Shown piece after piece: positions 10,592 to 18,457 of a stretch of DNA of 64,000 nt (position 1 is the first letter of the stretch; every line of letters starts with the position of its first letter). The stretch comes from Paracerasibacillus soli (GTDB lineage: Bacteria > Bacillota > Bacilli > Bacillales > Amphibacillaceae). A program made the translations under genes and the position numbers. The DNA lies in NCBI RefSeq assembly GCF_034006335.1, contig NZ_JAWDIQ010000001.1. The stretch is one strand, 5' to 3'. The notes under the pieces were generated by a model. That model saw nothing but the letters and a program-made list of their open reading frames with translations. It made no database searches and was not told the DNA's origin.

Positions 10592-11046
10592 ATATTGTAT
10601 GGCACTACTTGGATAAGCGAGCAGCAACGATTGATGTGATAAAAGATTACAATAGTATGAAACACATTATAGATAATACCGATGACGATATTGCAATCCT
10701 TCATGATGGAATGATGTCCCCAAGTGCACCAGTGAATGATGGCATGCCTTCCACACACAATCCTAAAGCTAATGAAAATCGTATTGCTTATAGCATCGAT
10801 AAAATTGATGTGCTGAAAGAAAGGTTAAGACAAGCCATTGAGTATATGAATTGGTTCCAGCCTGCTTGGGATGAGTTAACCGAAGATGAACAGTTTGTGC
10901 TGTATGAATTTTATATGGTGGAAGACCAAAGCCGAACCGATGCCGTGCATACGATTTGTGATTACTTTAAGATTGAAAGGTCATCTGCCTATAATAAAAA
11001 GAACAGAGCATTGGAAAGGTTGACGTTGTTACTTTATGGCAAGTGA
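10588..11046 (+). CDS. DUF1492/ArpU-like phage late transcription regulator
   Basis: A complete 152-residue protein whose ATG overlaps the helicase stop (ATGA). The C-terminal half has a sigma region 4-like helix-turn-helix (ELTEDEQFVLYEFYM, then AVHTICDYFKIERSSAYNKKNRALERL). Proteins of this kind close the early operon in Firmicutes phages and activate late genes. A pair of imperfect 57-bp direct repeats sits at 12244-12400, just before the late operon, and is a plausible target. A strong terminator follows this gene, which fits the end of early transcription. Confidence 0.7.
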   Translation: MNIVWHYLDKRAATIDVIKDYNSMKHIIDNTDDDIAILHDGMMSPSAPVNDGMPSTHNPKANENRIAYSIDKIDVLKERLRQAIEYMNWFQPAWDELTEDEQFVLYEFYMVEDQSRTDAVHTICDYFKIERSSAYNKKNRALERLTLLLYGK

Positions 11047-11084
11047 GTAGTCTTATTTCAAAGAAAATAAATCAATATATCAAG

Positions 11085-11120
11085 AAACCCACTTAGGTAT
11101 TTTCTAAGTGGGTTTTGTTA
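11085..11120 (+). terminator. Early operon terminator
   Basis: A perfect 12-bp stem (11085-11096 with 11104-11115) with a 7-nt loop is followed by a T-rich stretch. It closes the early gene cluster before the convergent Abi gene. Confidence 0.75.
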
Positions 11121-11193
11121 GGCCTACAGTATTGCGCTTTTACAAGCTCGTAGGATCTATTATTTAATATTATGCTCAAATGCATTACTTTTA

Positions 11194-12115
11194 TTACAAT
11201 ATATCTCTCCAATTTTCAGGAAACCCGTATTGAATGATATCAATTAGTGGGTAATCTTCGATAATGAATATTAATTGTTCTTTAATTGATTGAAAATCAT
11301 TTGGATTAGTGAGCGATTTAAGTACTAGAATATAGGAAAATAATTTGTCATTGACAATGTCACCGTCTTCAGTAGTAAGCAATAATGACTTTTCTCTCCT
11401 AGAAAGTCGTGGTTTTCTTGTGAATAGTCTATTATATAATCGTCCACCATGGGCGCTAATATTTCTAAGTATTGTGACACAATGTAATAGGTTCTCTAGT
11501 ATTTTATGGCCGTTTGAATGTTTAAAGCCAAGCTGAACTGCAATATTCTTTTTGGTTTCGATATCAAGGATAGAGTATAATTTAGAGATATCGGATAGAG
11601 TTAGAATTTCAACATAAACCCAAAATGGGAGCACATCATTCTTGTTTTTCTTTATGATGTTTGATGAAGGGTTCTGATTCTATCATGGCATTTTTTTGTG
11701 ATGCGGCCTTCCTTGTGATGTATAAATAATTATCAATCGTTTTAATATTAATCTTACCCCTGGTAGTACAATAAAAATTGTTAACATCTAAATAGCCGGT
11801 AGGACCGTGCTTTTTACAATGGTAATAAGCGAGCATAGATTTTAATCGAACTTCAATAACTTCAATTATGGAAAGCATTGCTTGCCTCATCTGTCTATCC
11901 GCTTCGTATATTTGAATTAATTTATCCAGTGAAGCATTTGCAGTAAAAGTATTTCTGTTTCGCATTGTTAAGGTATAACCACTAACACGGTAGTAGTTGT
12001 TATTTAACAAAAAATCTTTTGCTGTATCATACTGATCATCGGGTATTATAAGACCACGTGAACGCAACAAGTCTATCTGCTTTTCAATTGATAAAAAAGG
12101 TTTTGTATTCGACAT
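11194..12115 (-). CDS. AbiF-like (Abi_2) abortive-infection HEPN RNase (frameshifted)
   Basis: Start ATG at 12115 follows AAGGAG; one base is missing from an A run near 11650. Restored, about 307 residues. The N-terminus (KPFLSIEKQIDLLRSRGL, then NNYYRVSGYTL) and the segment IYEADRQMRQAMLSIIEVIEV are typical of the Abi_2 family (PF07751). The catalytic HEPN motif R-x4-H is present as ILRNISAHGGRLYNR near residue 220. Such proteins are RNases that block phage propagation when triggered. The gene is monocistronic, opposite to the phage genes, and has its own SigA-type promoter and a terminator-like leader RNA. It is probably a defence moron carried by the prophage and expressed in lysogens. Confidence 0.8.
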
Positions 12116-12131
12116 TGATTTCTCCTTAAAA

Positions 12132-12186
12132 TAAAAAAGCCCACATAGTGTGCCATGTCTAAGACATAGGCCTGTGGGATTTGTTA
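12132..12186 (-). ncRNA. Small hairpin RNA / terminator leader of the AbiF-like gene
   Basis: Transcription from the promoter at 12192-12220 would begin near 12185. It would first copy a compact structure: outer stem CCCACA/TGTGGG (12173-12178 with 12140-12145 on the plus strand) enclosing GCC-AUGUC/GACAU-GGC with a bulged U and a UUA loop. A T6 tract follows (12133-12138 read on the minus strand). The likely product is a terminated RNA of about 54 nt, with read-through into the Abi gene about 17 nt further on. From memory, AbiF-family genes are often preceded by such a conserved small RNA, proposed to act as antitoxin or regulator. The fold is by eye. Confidence 0.6.
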
Positions 12187-12191
12187 ATTTA

Positions 12192-12220
12192 AATATACAC
12201 CTTATAAGGGGAGCTGTCAA
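12192..12220 (-). promoter_or_regulatory. SigA-type promoter of the AbiF-like gene
   Basis: On the minus strand TTGACA (12215-12220) is separated by exactly 17 bp from TATATT (12192-12197). This is a near-consensus vegetative promoter, unlike the phage late promoters beside it, and supports constitutive expression in the lysogen. Confidence 0.8.
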
Positions 12221-12243
12221 TAATTTTCACCTGATCATTTAAG

Positions 12244-12400
12244 CAAGTGAGTAATATCGTGGATGCATTTACCGTTTGAGCGGGTTATAGTGGTAGTATG
12301 GAAAAAGTATCAAAGGTAAATAGATTTGACCTTTGAATATTCAAGTGAGTAATATTGCGGACGCTTTTTGACTTTGAGCATGTTATGGTATTAATATAGA
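12244..12400 (+). promoter_or_regulatory. Tandem late-promoter-like direct repeats
   Basis: Two imperfect copies, 98 bp apart, begin CAAGTGAGTAATAT (12244 and 12342) and continue with a shared TTTGAGC...GTTAT pattern, then TAGTATGG or TTAATATAG. They precede the HNH/terminase operon. Position and repetition suggest paired activator sites with promoters for the late regulator at 10588-11046. This is inference; no such site has been shown here. Confidence 0.45.
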
Positions 12401-12411
12401 AGAAATATCGC

Positions 12412-12448
12412 AAGCCTTCGTGGGAGAAATCCTGCGGGGGCTTTTTTG
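12412..12448 (+). terminator. Hairpin with T run in the late leader
   Basis: AAGCC (12412-12416) pairs with GGCTT (12439-12443), with further C/G pairing inside, and a T run follows. It lies between the late-promoter repeats and the HNH gene, so it may be an antitermination or attenuation point rather than an operon end. Confidence 0.45.
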
Positions 12449-12464
12449 TTTGGAGGTGAAAGTT

Positions 12465-12830
12465 ATGCCAAGGAAACCAAAGCGACCTTGTTCACAGCCA
12501 GGATGTCCTGAGTTAACGCATGAACGCTTTTGTGATGAACACCGGAAGGCAGAGGCAAGAAGATATGAAAGGTATCAACGAGATCCAAACACTGCAAAGC
12601 GATACGGACGTGCATGGAAAAGGATACGTGACCGTTACGTTGCAAAGAACCCGCTCTGCGAGGAATGTAAGCGAAACGGGAAGCTGACTCCAGTGCAAGA
12701 AGTACACCACATCCTACCGCTGTCAAGAGGTGGAACGCATGACGAAAGCAATCTGATGTCTGTTTGCACACCTTGTCACTCATCGATTACTGCTCGAGAT
12801 GGTGATCGTTGGCGAAGGGGTAGGGGGTAA
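12465..12830 (+). CDS. Phage HNH endonuclease
   Basis: A complete protein of about 121 residues starting at ATG 12465 after GGAGG. The N-terminus has a CxxPGC...HERFCDEH zinc-type motif. The HNH core reads CEECKRNG, then VQEVHHILPLSRGGTHDESNL and VCTPCHS, with the catalytic His pair and the asparagine. HNH proteins next to the terminase small subunit are needed for DNA packaging in several HK97-like phages, where they nick cos sites with the terminase. This is the first gene of the late operon and has no frameshift. Confidence 0.9.
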   Translation: MPRKPKRPCSQPGCPELTHERFCDEHRKAEARRYERYQRDPNTAKRYGRAWKRIRDRYVAKNPLCEECKRNGKLTPVQEVHHILPLSRGGTHDESNLMSVCTPCHSSITARDGDRWRRGRG

Positions 12831-12935
12831 TCAATCTCTACAACTTATGAAGTGGACAACGGGCGGGGAACGTCACGCAAAAAATCGCGATTTCAAAGAG
12901 GGTATATAGGGGGCGAGAAGAAATGAGGTGTTGAA

Positions 12936-13487
12936 ATGGCCAAGGATGGTACGAATAGAGGTGGCTCTCGGGTTGGTTCTGGACGTAAAAGAAAGCCATT
13001 ATACGAAAAATTAGAAGATGGAAATCCAGGTAGACGAAAATTAGAAGTGCTCGAATTTACACATGCACCTGACCTTCAAGGACAAGAAATGCCACCGCCA
13101 AGAGAGATGCTATCTGCCACTGAAAAGGACGGTTCTACTCTTGAAGCAGCAGAAATTTATGAAGAAACTTGGAATTGGTTAAATGAAAGAGATTGTGCTC
13201 ATTTAATTATGCCGCAACTTTTAGAAAGGTATGCAATGAGTGCAGCAAGATGGATGCAGTGCGAGGCGGCTGTGACAGAGTTTGGCTTTTTAGCAAAACA
13301 TCCAACAACAGGAAATGCTATGCAAAGTCCCTACGTTGCTATGAGTCAAAACTTTATGACACAAACCAATCAACTTTGGTTAGAAATTTACCAAATTATA
13401 AGAGAAAACAGTGCAACAGAATTTATTGGAGCGAATCCACAAGATGATATGATGGAGCGCTTATTAACGATGCGTAAAGGCAAATAA
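12936..13487 (+). CDS. Terminase small subunit, P27 family
   Basis: A complete 183-residue protein. It begins MAKDGTNRGGSRVGSGRKRK, the glycine/basic start typical of P27-family small terminases, and continues NPGRRKLEVLEF and a helical core with WMQCEAAVTEFGFLAKHPTTGNAMQSPYV. The small subunit recognises the packaging site and presents DNA to the large subunit (20930-22522). The two are separated by 7.4 kb of DNA-modification and accessory genes, an unusual gap. About 105 bp without features separates it from the HNH gene. Confidence 0.85.
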   Translation: MAKDGTNRGGSRVGSGRKRKPLYEKLEDGNPGRRKLEVLEFTHAPDLQGQEMPPPREMLSATEKDGSTLEAAEIYEETWNWLNERDCAHLIMPQLLERYAMSAARWMQCEAAVTEFGFLAKHPTTGNAMQSPYVAMSQNFMTQTNQLWLEIYQIIRENSATEFIGANPQDDMMERLLTMRKGK

Positions 13488-13505
13488 CGGAAACGAGGTA
13501 ATGTG

Positions 13506-14681
13506 ATGACGATTAAATATTTAACAGCAGAAAGTGTATGTGCAGGCCACCCAGATAAACTTTGTGATTTAATTTCAGACAGTATTTTAGATGCTTGTTT
13601 ATTGAAAGATAAATCTTCACGTGTCGCTTGTGAAGTATTGGCAACAAAAGGAAGAATTATCGTGGCGGGCGAAATCTCCTGTAGCGAAAAGATTAATATT
13701 AAAGAGGTTGTAAAAAGTGTATTAGTAGATGTTGGATATGCACCTTCAGACTTTAAAATATCTGTATATGTACAGAAACAAAGCACAGATATTGCTGAAG
13801 CGGTAGATACAGCACTTGAAGTTCGTCAAAGAATCAAAGAGCCTTTTGGAACGATTGGTGCAGGTGACCAAGGTACAATGTATGGTTATGCAACAAAGGA
13901 AACAAAAGAAATGTTGCCACTACCATTAGTTCTTTCACATAAAATTGTAAAACGATTAGATGAAGTCCGCAAAGGAAAAATTATTAAAGGTTATTTTCCA
14001 GATGGGAAAGCGCAAGTCACGATTGAATATAAAAATAATCAACCAGTTAGGGTAAAAACAATCGTTGTATCTGTTCAGCATCAAGCTTATAAAAGACAAG
14101 CGGAAATCGAACAGGATATTATTGAAAATGTTTTATGGCAGGTTTTTGAAGATTTCCCGTTTGATGAAGATACAGATATTTTAATCAATCCATCAGGACG
14201 ATTTGTTGTTGGAGGACCAACAGCTGATACAGGATTAACGGGACGAAAGTTAATGGTTGATACGTATGGTGGTTTTACATCACATGGTGGTGGGGCATTT
14301 TCAGGAAAGGATCCTACCAAAGTTGATAGAAGCGGTGCTTATATGGCAAGGCATATTGCCAAGCATATCGTGTGGTGTGATTACGCAGACAAATGTGAAG
14401 TAAGTATTTCATATGCCATAGGGAAGGCAAATCCTGTCGCATTTTCAATAAATACATTTGGGACGGGAAATGTTTCTGATTCAATACTTGAACAAGCAGC
14501 ACTTGATGTATTCAATTTAAAACCCGCAGCAATTATCGAGTATTTACAATTACGAGATATTCACTATGCCGATACAGCGGTGTACGGACATTTTGATAGC
14601 TGGTTATATCCTTGGGAAGATGTGAAAAGGTATAAAGAATTTAATCAGGCGGTGAGTAAATATGATAATAGAGAAGATTAA
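13506..14681 (+). CDS. metK: S-adenosylmethionine synthetase
   Basis: A complete protein of about 391 residues from ATG 13506. All MAT signature motifs are present: SVCAGHPDKLCDLISDS at the N-terminus, FGTIGAGDQGTMYGYA, DTYGGFTSHGGGAFSGKD and VDRSGAYMARHIAKH. It makes SAM from methionine and ATP. Chromosomal bacilli already have metK. This copy overlaps the next gene, a DNA methyltransferase, by 20 bases and is followed by a second one, so it probably tops up SAM for methylating phage DNA during lytic growth. No frameshift is present. Similar metK-methylase pairs occur in other Firmicutes phages. Confidence 0.9.
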   Translation: MTIKYLTAESVCAGHPDKLCDLISDSILDACLLKDKSSRVACEVLATKGRIIVAGEISCSEKINIKEVVKSVLVDVGYAPSDFKISVYVQKQSTDIAEAVDTALEVRQRIKEPFGTIGAGDQGTMYGYATKETKEMLPLPLVLSHKIVKRLDEVRKGKIIKGYFPDGKAQVTIEYKNNQPVRVKTIVVSVQHQAYKRQAEIEQDIIENVLWQVFEDFPFDEDTDILINPSGRFVVGGPTADTGLTGRKLMVDTYGGFTSHGGGAFSGKDPTKVDRSGAYMARHIAKHIVWCDYADKCEVSISYAIGKANPVAFSINTFGTGNVSDSILEQAALDVFNLKPAAIIEYLQLRDIHYADTAVYGHFDSWLYPWEDVKRYKEFNQAVSKYDNRED

Positions 14682-15900
14682 AGTTGAACAACTTATTCCC
14701 GCCGATTATAATCCGAGAAAAGATTTACAACCTGGTGATAGTGAATATGAAAAGATTAAACGGTCACTTGAAGAGTTTGGATATGTTGATCCGGTAATCT
14801 GGAACAAGACAACTGGCAGAGTAGTTGGCGGACATCAACGTTTAAAAGTTCTAGCAAGTATGGGAAGAACTGAAGTCGAATGTGTCGTGGTCGAATTAGA
14901 CGAAGAAAAAGAGAAAGCATTGAACGTAGCATTAAATAAAATTAGCGGTGATTGGGATAAAGAAAAATTAGCTGTACTTATGACAGATTTAGATGCAGCA
15001 GATTTTGATGTTTCACTCACAGGTTTTGATGCATCTGAAATTGATGATTTGTTTAAAGATACACTTCGAGATGGAGTAGAAGATGATGACTTTGATGTCG
15101 ATGAAGAACTTCAAAACCCACCAATAACAATGCAAGGTGATGTATGGATTTTAGGTAGACATCGACTTGTATGTGGAGATAGTACGAAAAAAGAAACTTT
15201 TGATAAGTTAATGGAGAATAAAAAAGCAAACTTGGTTGTCACTGATCCACCTTATAATGTTGATTATGAAGGTAGTGCAGGCAAAATTAAAAATGACAAT
15301 ATGAATAACGATACATTTTACCAGTTTCTATTGGATGCTTTTACGAACACAGAAGATGCACTTGCGAAAGATGGCAGCATTTATGTGTTTCATGCGGATA
15401 CAGAAGGACTTAATTTCCGTAGAGCATTTGAAGAAGCTGGTTTTTATTTATCTGGAACTTGTATTTGGAAGAAACAATCGCTTGTACTTGGTCGCTCACC
15501 TTATCAGTGGAAACACGAACCGATATTATTTGGTTGGAAAAAGAAGGGTAGGCACCGTTGGTATTCAGATAGGAAACAATCGACCATTTGGGAATTTGAT
15601 AAACCAAAACGAAATGCCGATCATCCAACGATGAAACCAATTGCCTTAATTGCTTATCCAATCATGAATTCAAGTTTAACAAACAGTATTGTACTTGACC
15701 CGTTTGGTGGATCTGGTTCAACTTTAATCGCATCTGAACAAACCGACCGAATATGTTACATGATTGAATTAGACGAAAAGTTCTGTGATGTGATTGCGAA
15801 GAGATACATTGAACAAGTTGGAACAGATGAAGATGTGTATGTTATTCGAAAAAATAAAAAGATTGCTTATAGCGAACTTGAGGTGAGTGAAAGTGCGTAA
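14662..15900 (+). CDS. ParB-like nuclease domain fused to DNA adenine/N4-cytosine methyltransferase
   Basis: A complete protein of about 412 residues. The N-terminal 95 residues are a ParB/Srx-like domain (LIPADYNPRKD, VDPVIWNKTTGRVVGGHQRLK). The rest is an amino-methyltransferase of the D12/N4 class with motif IV TDPPYNVDY preceding motif I DPFGGSGST, the beta-class order. No restriction enzyme lies beside it, so it is likely an orphan methylase shielding phage DNA from host restriction. It overlaps metK and the following cytosine methylase (by 8 bases), which suggests one translationally coupled modification unit. Confidence 0.9.
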   Translation: MIIEKIKVEQLIPADYNPRKDLQPGDSEYEKIKRSLEEFGYVDPVIWNKTTGRVVGGHQRLKVLASMGRTEVECVVVELDEEKEKALNVALNKISGDWDKEKLAVLMTDLDAADFDVSLTGFDASEIDDLFKDTLRDGVEDDDFDVDEELQNPPITMQGDVWILGRHRLVCGDSTKKETFDKLMENKKANLVVTDPPYNVDYEGSAGKIKNDNMNNDTFYQFLLDAFTNTEDALAKDGSIYVFHADTEGLNFRRAFEEAGFYLSGTCIWKKQSLVLGRSPYQWKHEPILFGWKKKGRHRWYSDRKQSTIWEFDKPKRNADHPTMKPIALIAYPIMNSSLTNSIVLDPFGGSGSTLIASEQTDRICYMIELDEKFCDVIAKRYIEQVGTDEDVYVIRKNKKIAYSELEVSESA

Positions 15901-17389
15901 ACTTACTTTAGGTTCGCTTTTTGATGGATCAGGTGGGTTTCCGCTTGCAGGTATCATTTGCGGTATTGAGCCAAAGTGGGCATCTGAAGTTGAACCATTT
16001 CCTATTCGGGTTACATCAAAACGAATTCCTCAGATGAAACATTTGGGAGATATTAGTTCAATTAATGGTGCAGAGATTGAACCAGTTGATATTATCACTT
16101 TTGGTTCACCGTGTACTGACCTTTCAATTGCAGGAAAACGTGCAGGACTAGACGGAAGTCAGTCCTCTTTATTTTATGAAGCGATGCGAATTATAAAGGA
16201 AATGAGGTGTAAAACAAATGGTGAATATCCAAGATACGCAGTGTGGAAAATGTCTGTGGAGCCTTCTCCTCAAATAAAGGAGAAGACTTCAAAAGTGTCA
16301 TCGAGGAATTCTGTAAGGTCAAGACCGAGAAAGTTGATATCCCTAAACCAACAAATGGGAAAACGCAGGTGAAGTGTTGGGAGATAACTACTCAATTTCC
16401 TGGAGAGTCCTTGATGCGCAATATTGGGGAGTACCCCAGCGAAGAAAACGAATCTTTCTTGTCGCAGATTTTAATGGAAGAAGTGCATCCGAAATGTTTT
16501 TGAGTCAGAGAGCTTGCGAGGGCATTTTACGCAGAGCAAAAAAGCGGGGCAAGGAACTACCAGAGATACTTCAAAAAGTTCTAGAGAAACAAGCAATATC
16601 TGCTTAAATGACCAAGGTGGTAGCCGAATGGATGTAACCAAAGGGGTAACAGCAACTTTACGAACAAAATCAAATCATCCTCCACTTGTATTTGATAACC
16701 ATGGAAGGGATGCAAGAATAAAAGGACCTGTCGATGTTTCCCAAACCGTTGTGTCTTTATATGGCACTGGCGGAAATAATCAGCCATTTGTTTTAGAAAA
16801 ACCGAGAACCTTTGATATTCGTTTAACATCTGAAGGAACACTTAACGTTCGGGCAAACATCTATGAAAGTGATGTATCAAGAACAATAGACACATCAGGC
16901 AACTCACCGAACAGTAATCAAGGCGGGATTGCGATTGTTAGTAGTAAAGATGAATCGAGTAAGGAAAAACAACCAACGTATTCATCTAGTAAAAACTCAC
17001 ATTTTACAAGTGCCGAAAAGGAACTTGCTAGTACGCTTGTTGCTACTGATTATAAGGATCCACCATTAGTAAACGTAGAAGATTTAATTGTGAGAAGACT
17101 TACGCCTACCGAATGTGGTAGATTGCAAGGTTTCCCAGATGGATGGTGCGACAATTTGGGAGAAGACAACCCATCGGATGACGAGATTAACTTTTGGGAG
17201 AGAGTGTGGGAAACGCACCGGCAGTTAATCAGTAAAAATAAACGACCTAAAACTCGAAAACAAATCATTAAATGGTTAAGCCAGCCACATTCTGACACGG
17301 CTGAATATAAAATGTGGGGAAATGGCGTCGCACTTCCTTGTGTTATATATGTTTTAACTGGAATTGCCATACAATTAAATAAAGATTAG
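15893..17389 (+). CDS. DNA (cytosine-5) methyltransferase (frameshifted)
   Basis: Start GTG 15893 follows GAGGTG. Missing bases at about 16243 and 16345, and a third break near 16510, divide the frame; the restored length is close to 500 residues. Motif I is LFDGSGGFPLAG. Motif IV is FGSPCTDLSIAGKR with the catalytic Cys (PCT instead of the usual PCQ). Motif VI is WENVCGA, motif VIII VPQRRKRIF, motif IX ECGRLQGFPDGW and motif X GNGVALP. The long variable target-recognition part contains LNDQGGSRMDV, seen in other phage C5 methylases. It likely methylates phage DNA using SAM from the neighbouring MetK. Confidence 0.85.
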
Positions 17390-17417
17390 GAAGTCAGATG
17401 GAATCTGTTCACAAAAC

Positions 17418-17470
17418 TTGATATAAACACCTTTTAGAGTGATATATGTATGTACCAAAATTGAAAGGTG
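17418..17470 (+). promoter_or_regulatory. Leader element, copy 1 (conserved loop, RBS-pairing stem)
   Basis: The block from CTTTTAGAG (17431) to CCAAAA (17460) is nearly identical to the one at 18397-18426. Here CACCTTT (17429-17435) can pair with AAAGGTG (17464-17470), which is the Shine-Dalgarno of the gene at 17480. A TTGATA box lies at 17418-17423. It may act as a promoter/operator or as an RNA hairpin limiting translation. Confidence 0.5.
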
Positions 17471-17479
17471 GAATAAAAA

Positions 17480-18130
17480 ATGATTGTAAAATTTAATGTG
17501 AAGGGAAAAGAACGGAAAAAGTTAGTGGAAGCAATAAGCGAACATTTGAATATTCCTTTTAATTACAAAGGAACGCCAAGTTTTGCCTACGAAATTGGAG
17601 AATATGTAGTTGATAGGGTTGGAACGTTGGAAGGCCCAACTAAAGACGGGTTAATCCATGCATTAGAAAGTAAATATAACTTTGAAGCAGAGCGGGATAA
17701 GCAGCCAGAAACTTATACATTTTCTATCGAATATCCACGAGATTCTTTCGATGAGCAAACAATAGAAAATTTAGAAAAGCTAATCCAAAGTAAAAACACT
17801 TTAATTAAACAGGCACTAGATATTGAATCAACTAGGATTGAACTAGAAGATGACCGAATAAAGTTTCCATGGTTTGAGAGAGAATTGACATCCGAGGAAC
17901 TAGAAACATACACAAAGTTTATTGTCGCATTATGCGAAACAGCTCTAAAGCAAAAACGAGTGACGGCAGTTGAAAAACAAGTCGAAAACGAAAAATATGC
18001 ATTTCGATGTTTCCTGTTAAAGCTAAATTTTATAGGCGATGAATATAAATCCGACAGAAAGCTCTTGATGTCAAAACTGTCAGGTGATTCTTCATTTAAA
18101 AGAACGAAAAAAATGGTGGAAGCTTCATGA
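17480..18130 (+). CDS. Phage 'virulence protein' family, linked to amidoligase cassette
   Basis: A complete protein of about 216 residues. I recognise it as the family often named 'virulence protein' in Firmicutes phages and conjugative elements; no activity is known to me. The N-terminal half is predicted alpha/beta (KGKERKKLVEAISEHLNIPF, then FAYEIGEYVVDRVGTL). The last 45 residues (VENEKYAFRCFLLKLNFIGDEY...LSG) are clearly related to the C-terminus of the amidoligase encoded at 18458-19357. The upstream leader element is also shared with that gene. This points to a common function or partner. It overlaps the DUF4314 gene by 4 bases. Confidence 0.6.
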   Translation: MIVKFNVKGKERKKLVEAISEHLNIPFNYKGTPSFAYEIGEYVVDRVGTLEGPTKDGLIHALESKYNFEAERDKQPETYTFSIEYPRDSFDEQTIENLEKLIQSKNTLIKQALDIESTRIELEDDRIKFPWFERELTSEELETYTKFIVALCETALKQKRVTAVEKQVENEKYAFRCFLLKLNFIGDEYKSDRKLLMSKLSGDSSFKRTKKMVEAS

Positions 18131-18354
18131 ACAATATAACGAAAGAATCGCTGACCAAGTTAAAAAAACAATATCAGCCTGGAACAAGAGTACGTTTGAT
18201 TGAAATGGATGATCCATATTCAAATCTTATCCCAGGTGATGAAGGAACTGTTTCTTATGTCGATGATATAGGAACAATACACATAAAATGGGATAAAGGA
18301 AGTTCACTCGGAATTGTATTTGGAGTTGATAAGTGTCTAATCATCGAACAATAA
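18127..18354 (+). CDS. DUF4314 family protein
   Basis: A complete protein of about 75 residues starting at ATG 18127, overlapping the previous stop. It has a small SH3-like beta-barrel pattern, GTRVRLIEMDDPYSNLIPGDEGTV and then IHIKWDKGSSLGIVFGVDKC, typical of DUF4314 (PF14192). The family often travels with amidoligase and phage accessory genes. It may be a binding adaptor; function is not established. Confidence 0.75.
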   Translation: MNNITKESLTKLKKQYQPGTRVRLIEMDDPYSNLIPGDEGTVSYVDDIGTIHIKWDKGSSLGIVFGVDKCLIIEQ

Positions 18355-18383
18355 AAATACATTCAAATAACTGTAGATAACAC

Positions 18384-18446
18384 TTGATATATAAGGCTTT
18401 TAGAGTGATATATGTATGTAACAAAAACACACATACACTCTAAAAG
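18384..18446 (+). promoter_or_regulatory. Leader element, copy 2 (perfect 11-bp stem over RBS)
   Basis: The conserved block at 18397-18426 repeats that at 17431-17460. CTTTTAGAGTG (18397-18407) is perfectly complementary to CACTCTAAAAG (18436-18446), which runs into the GGGG Shine-Dalgarno of the amidoligase gene. The stem differs from that of copy 1 but again covers the ribosome binding site, while the loop is conserved. A TTGATA box lies at 18384-18389. Confidence 0.5.
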
Positions 18447-18457
18447 GGGATGATGAA

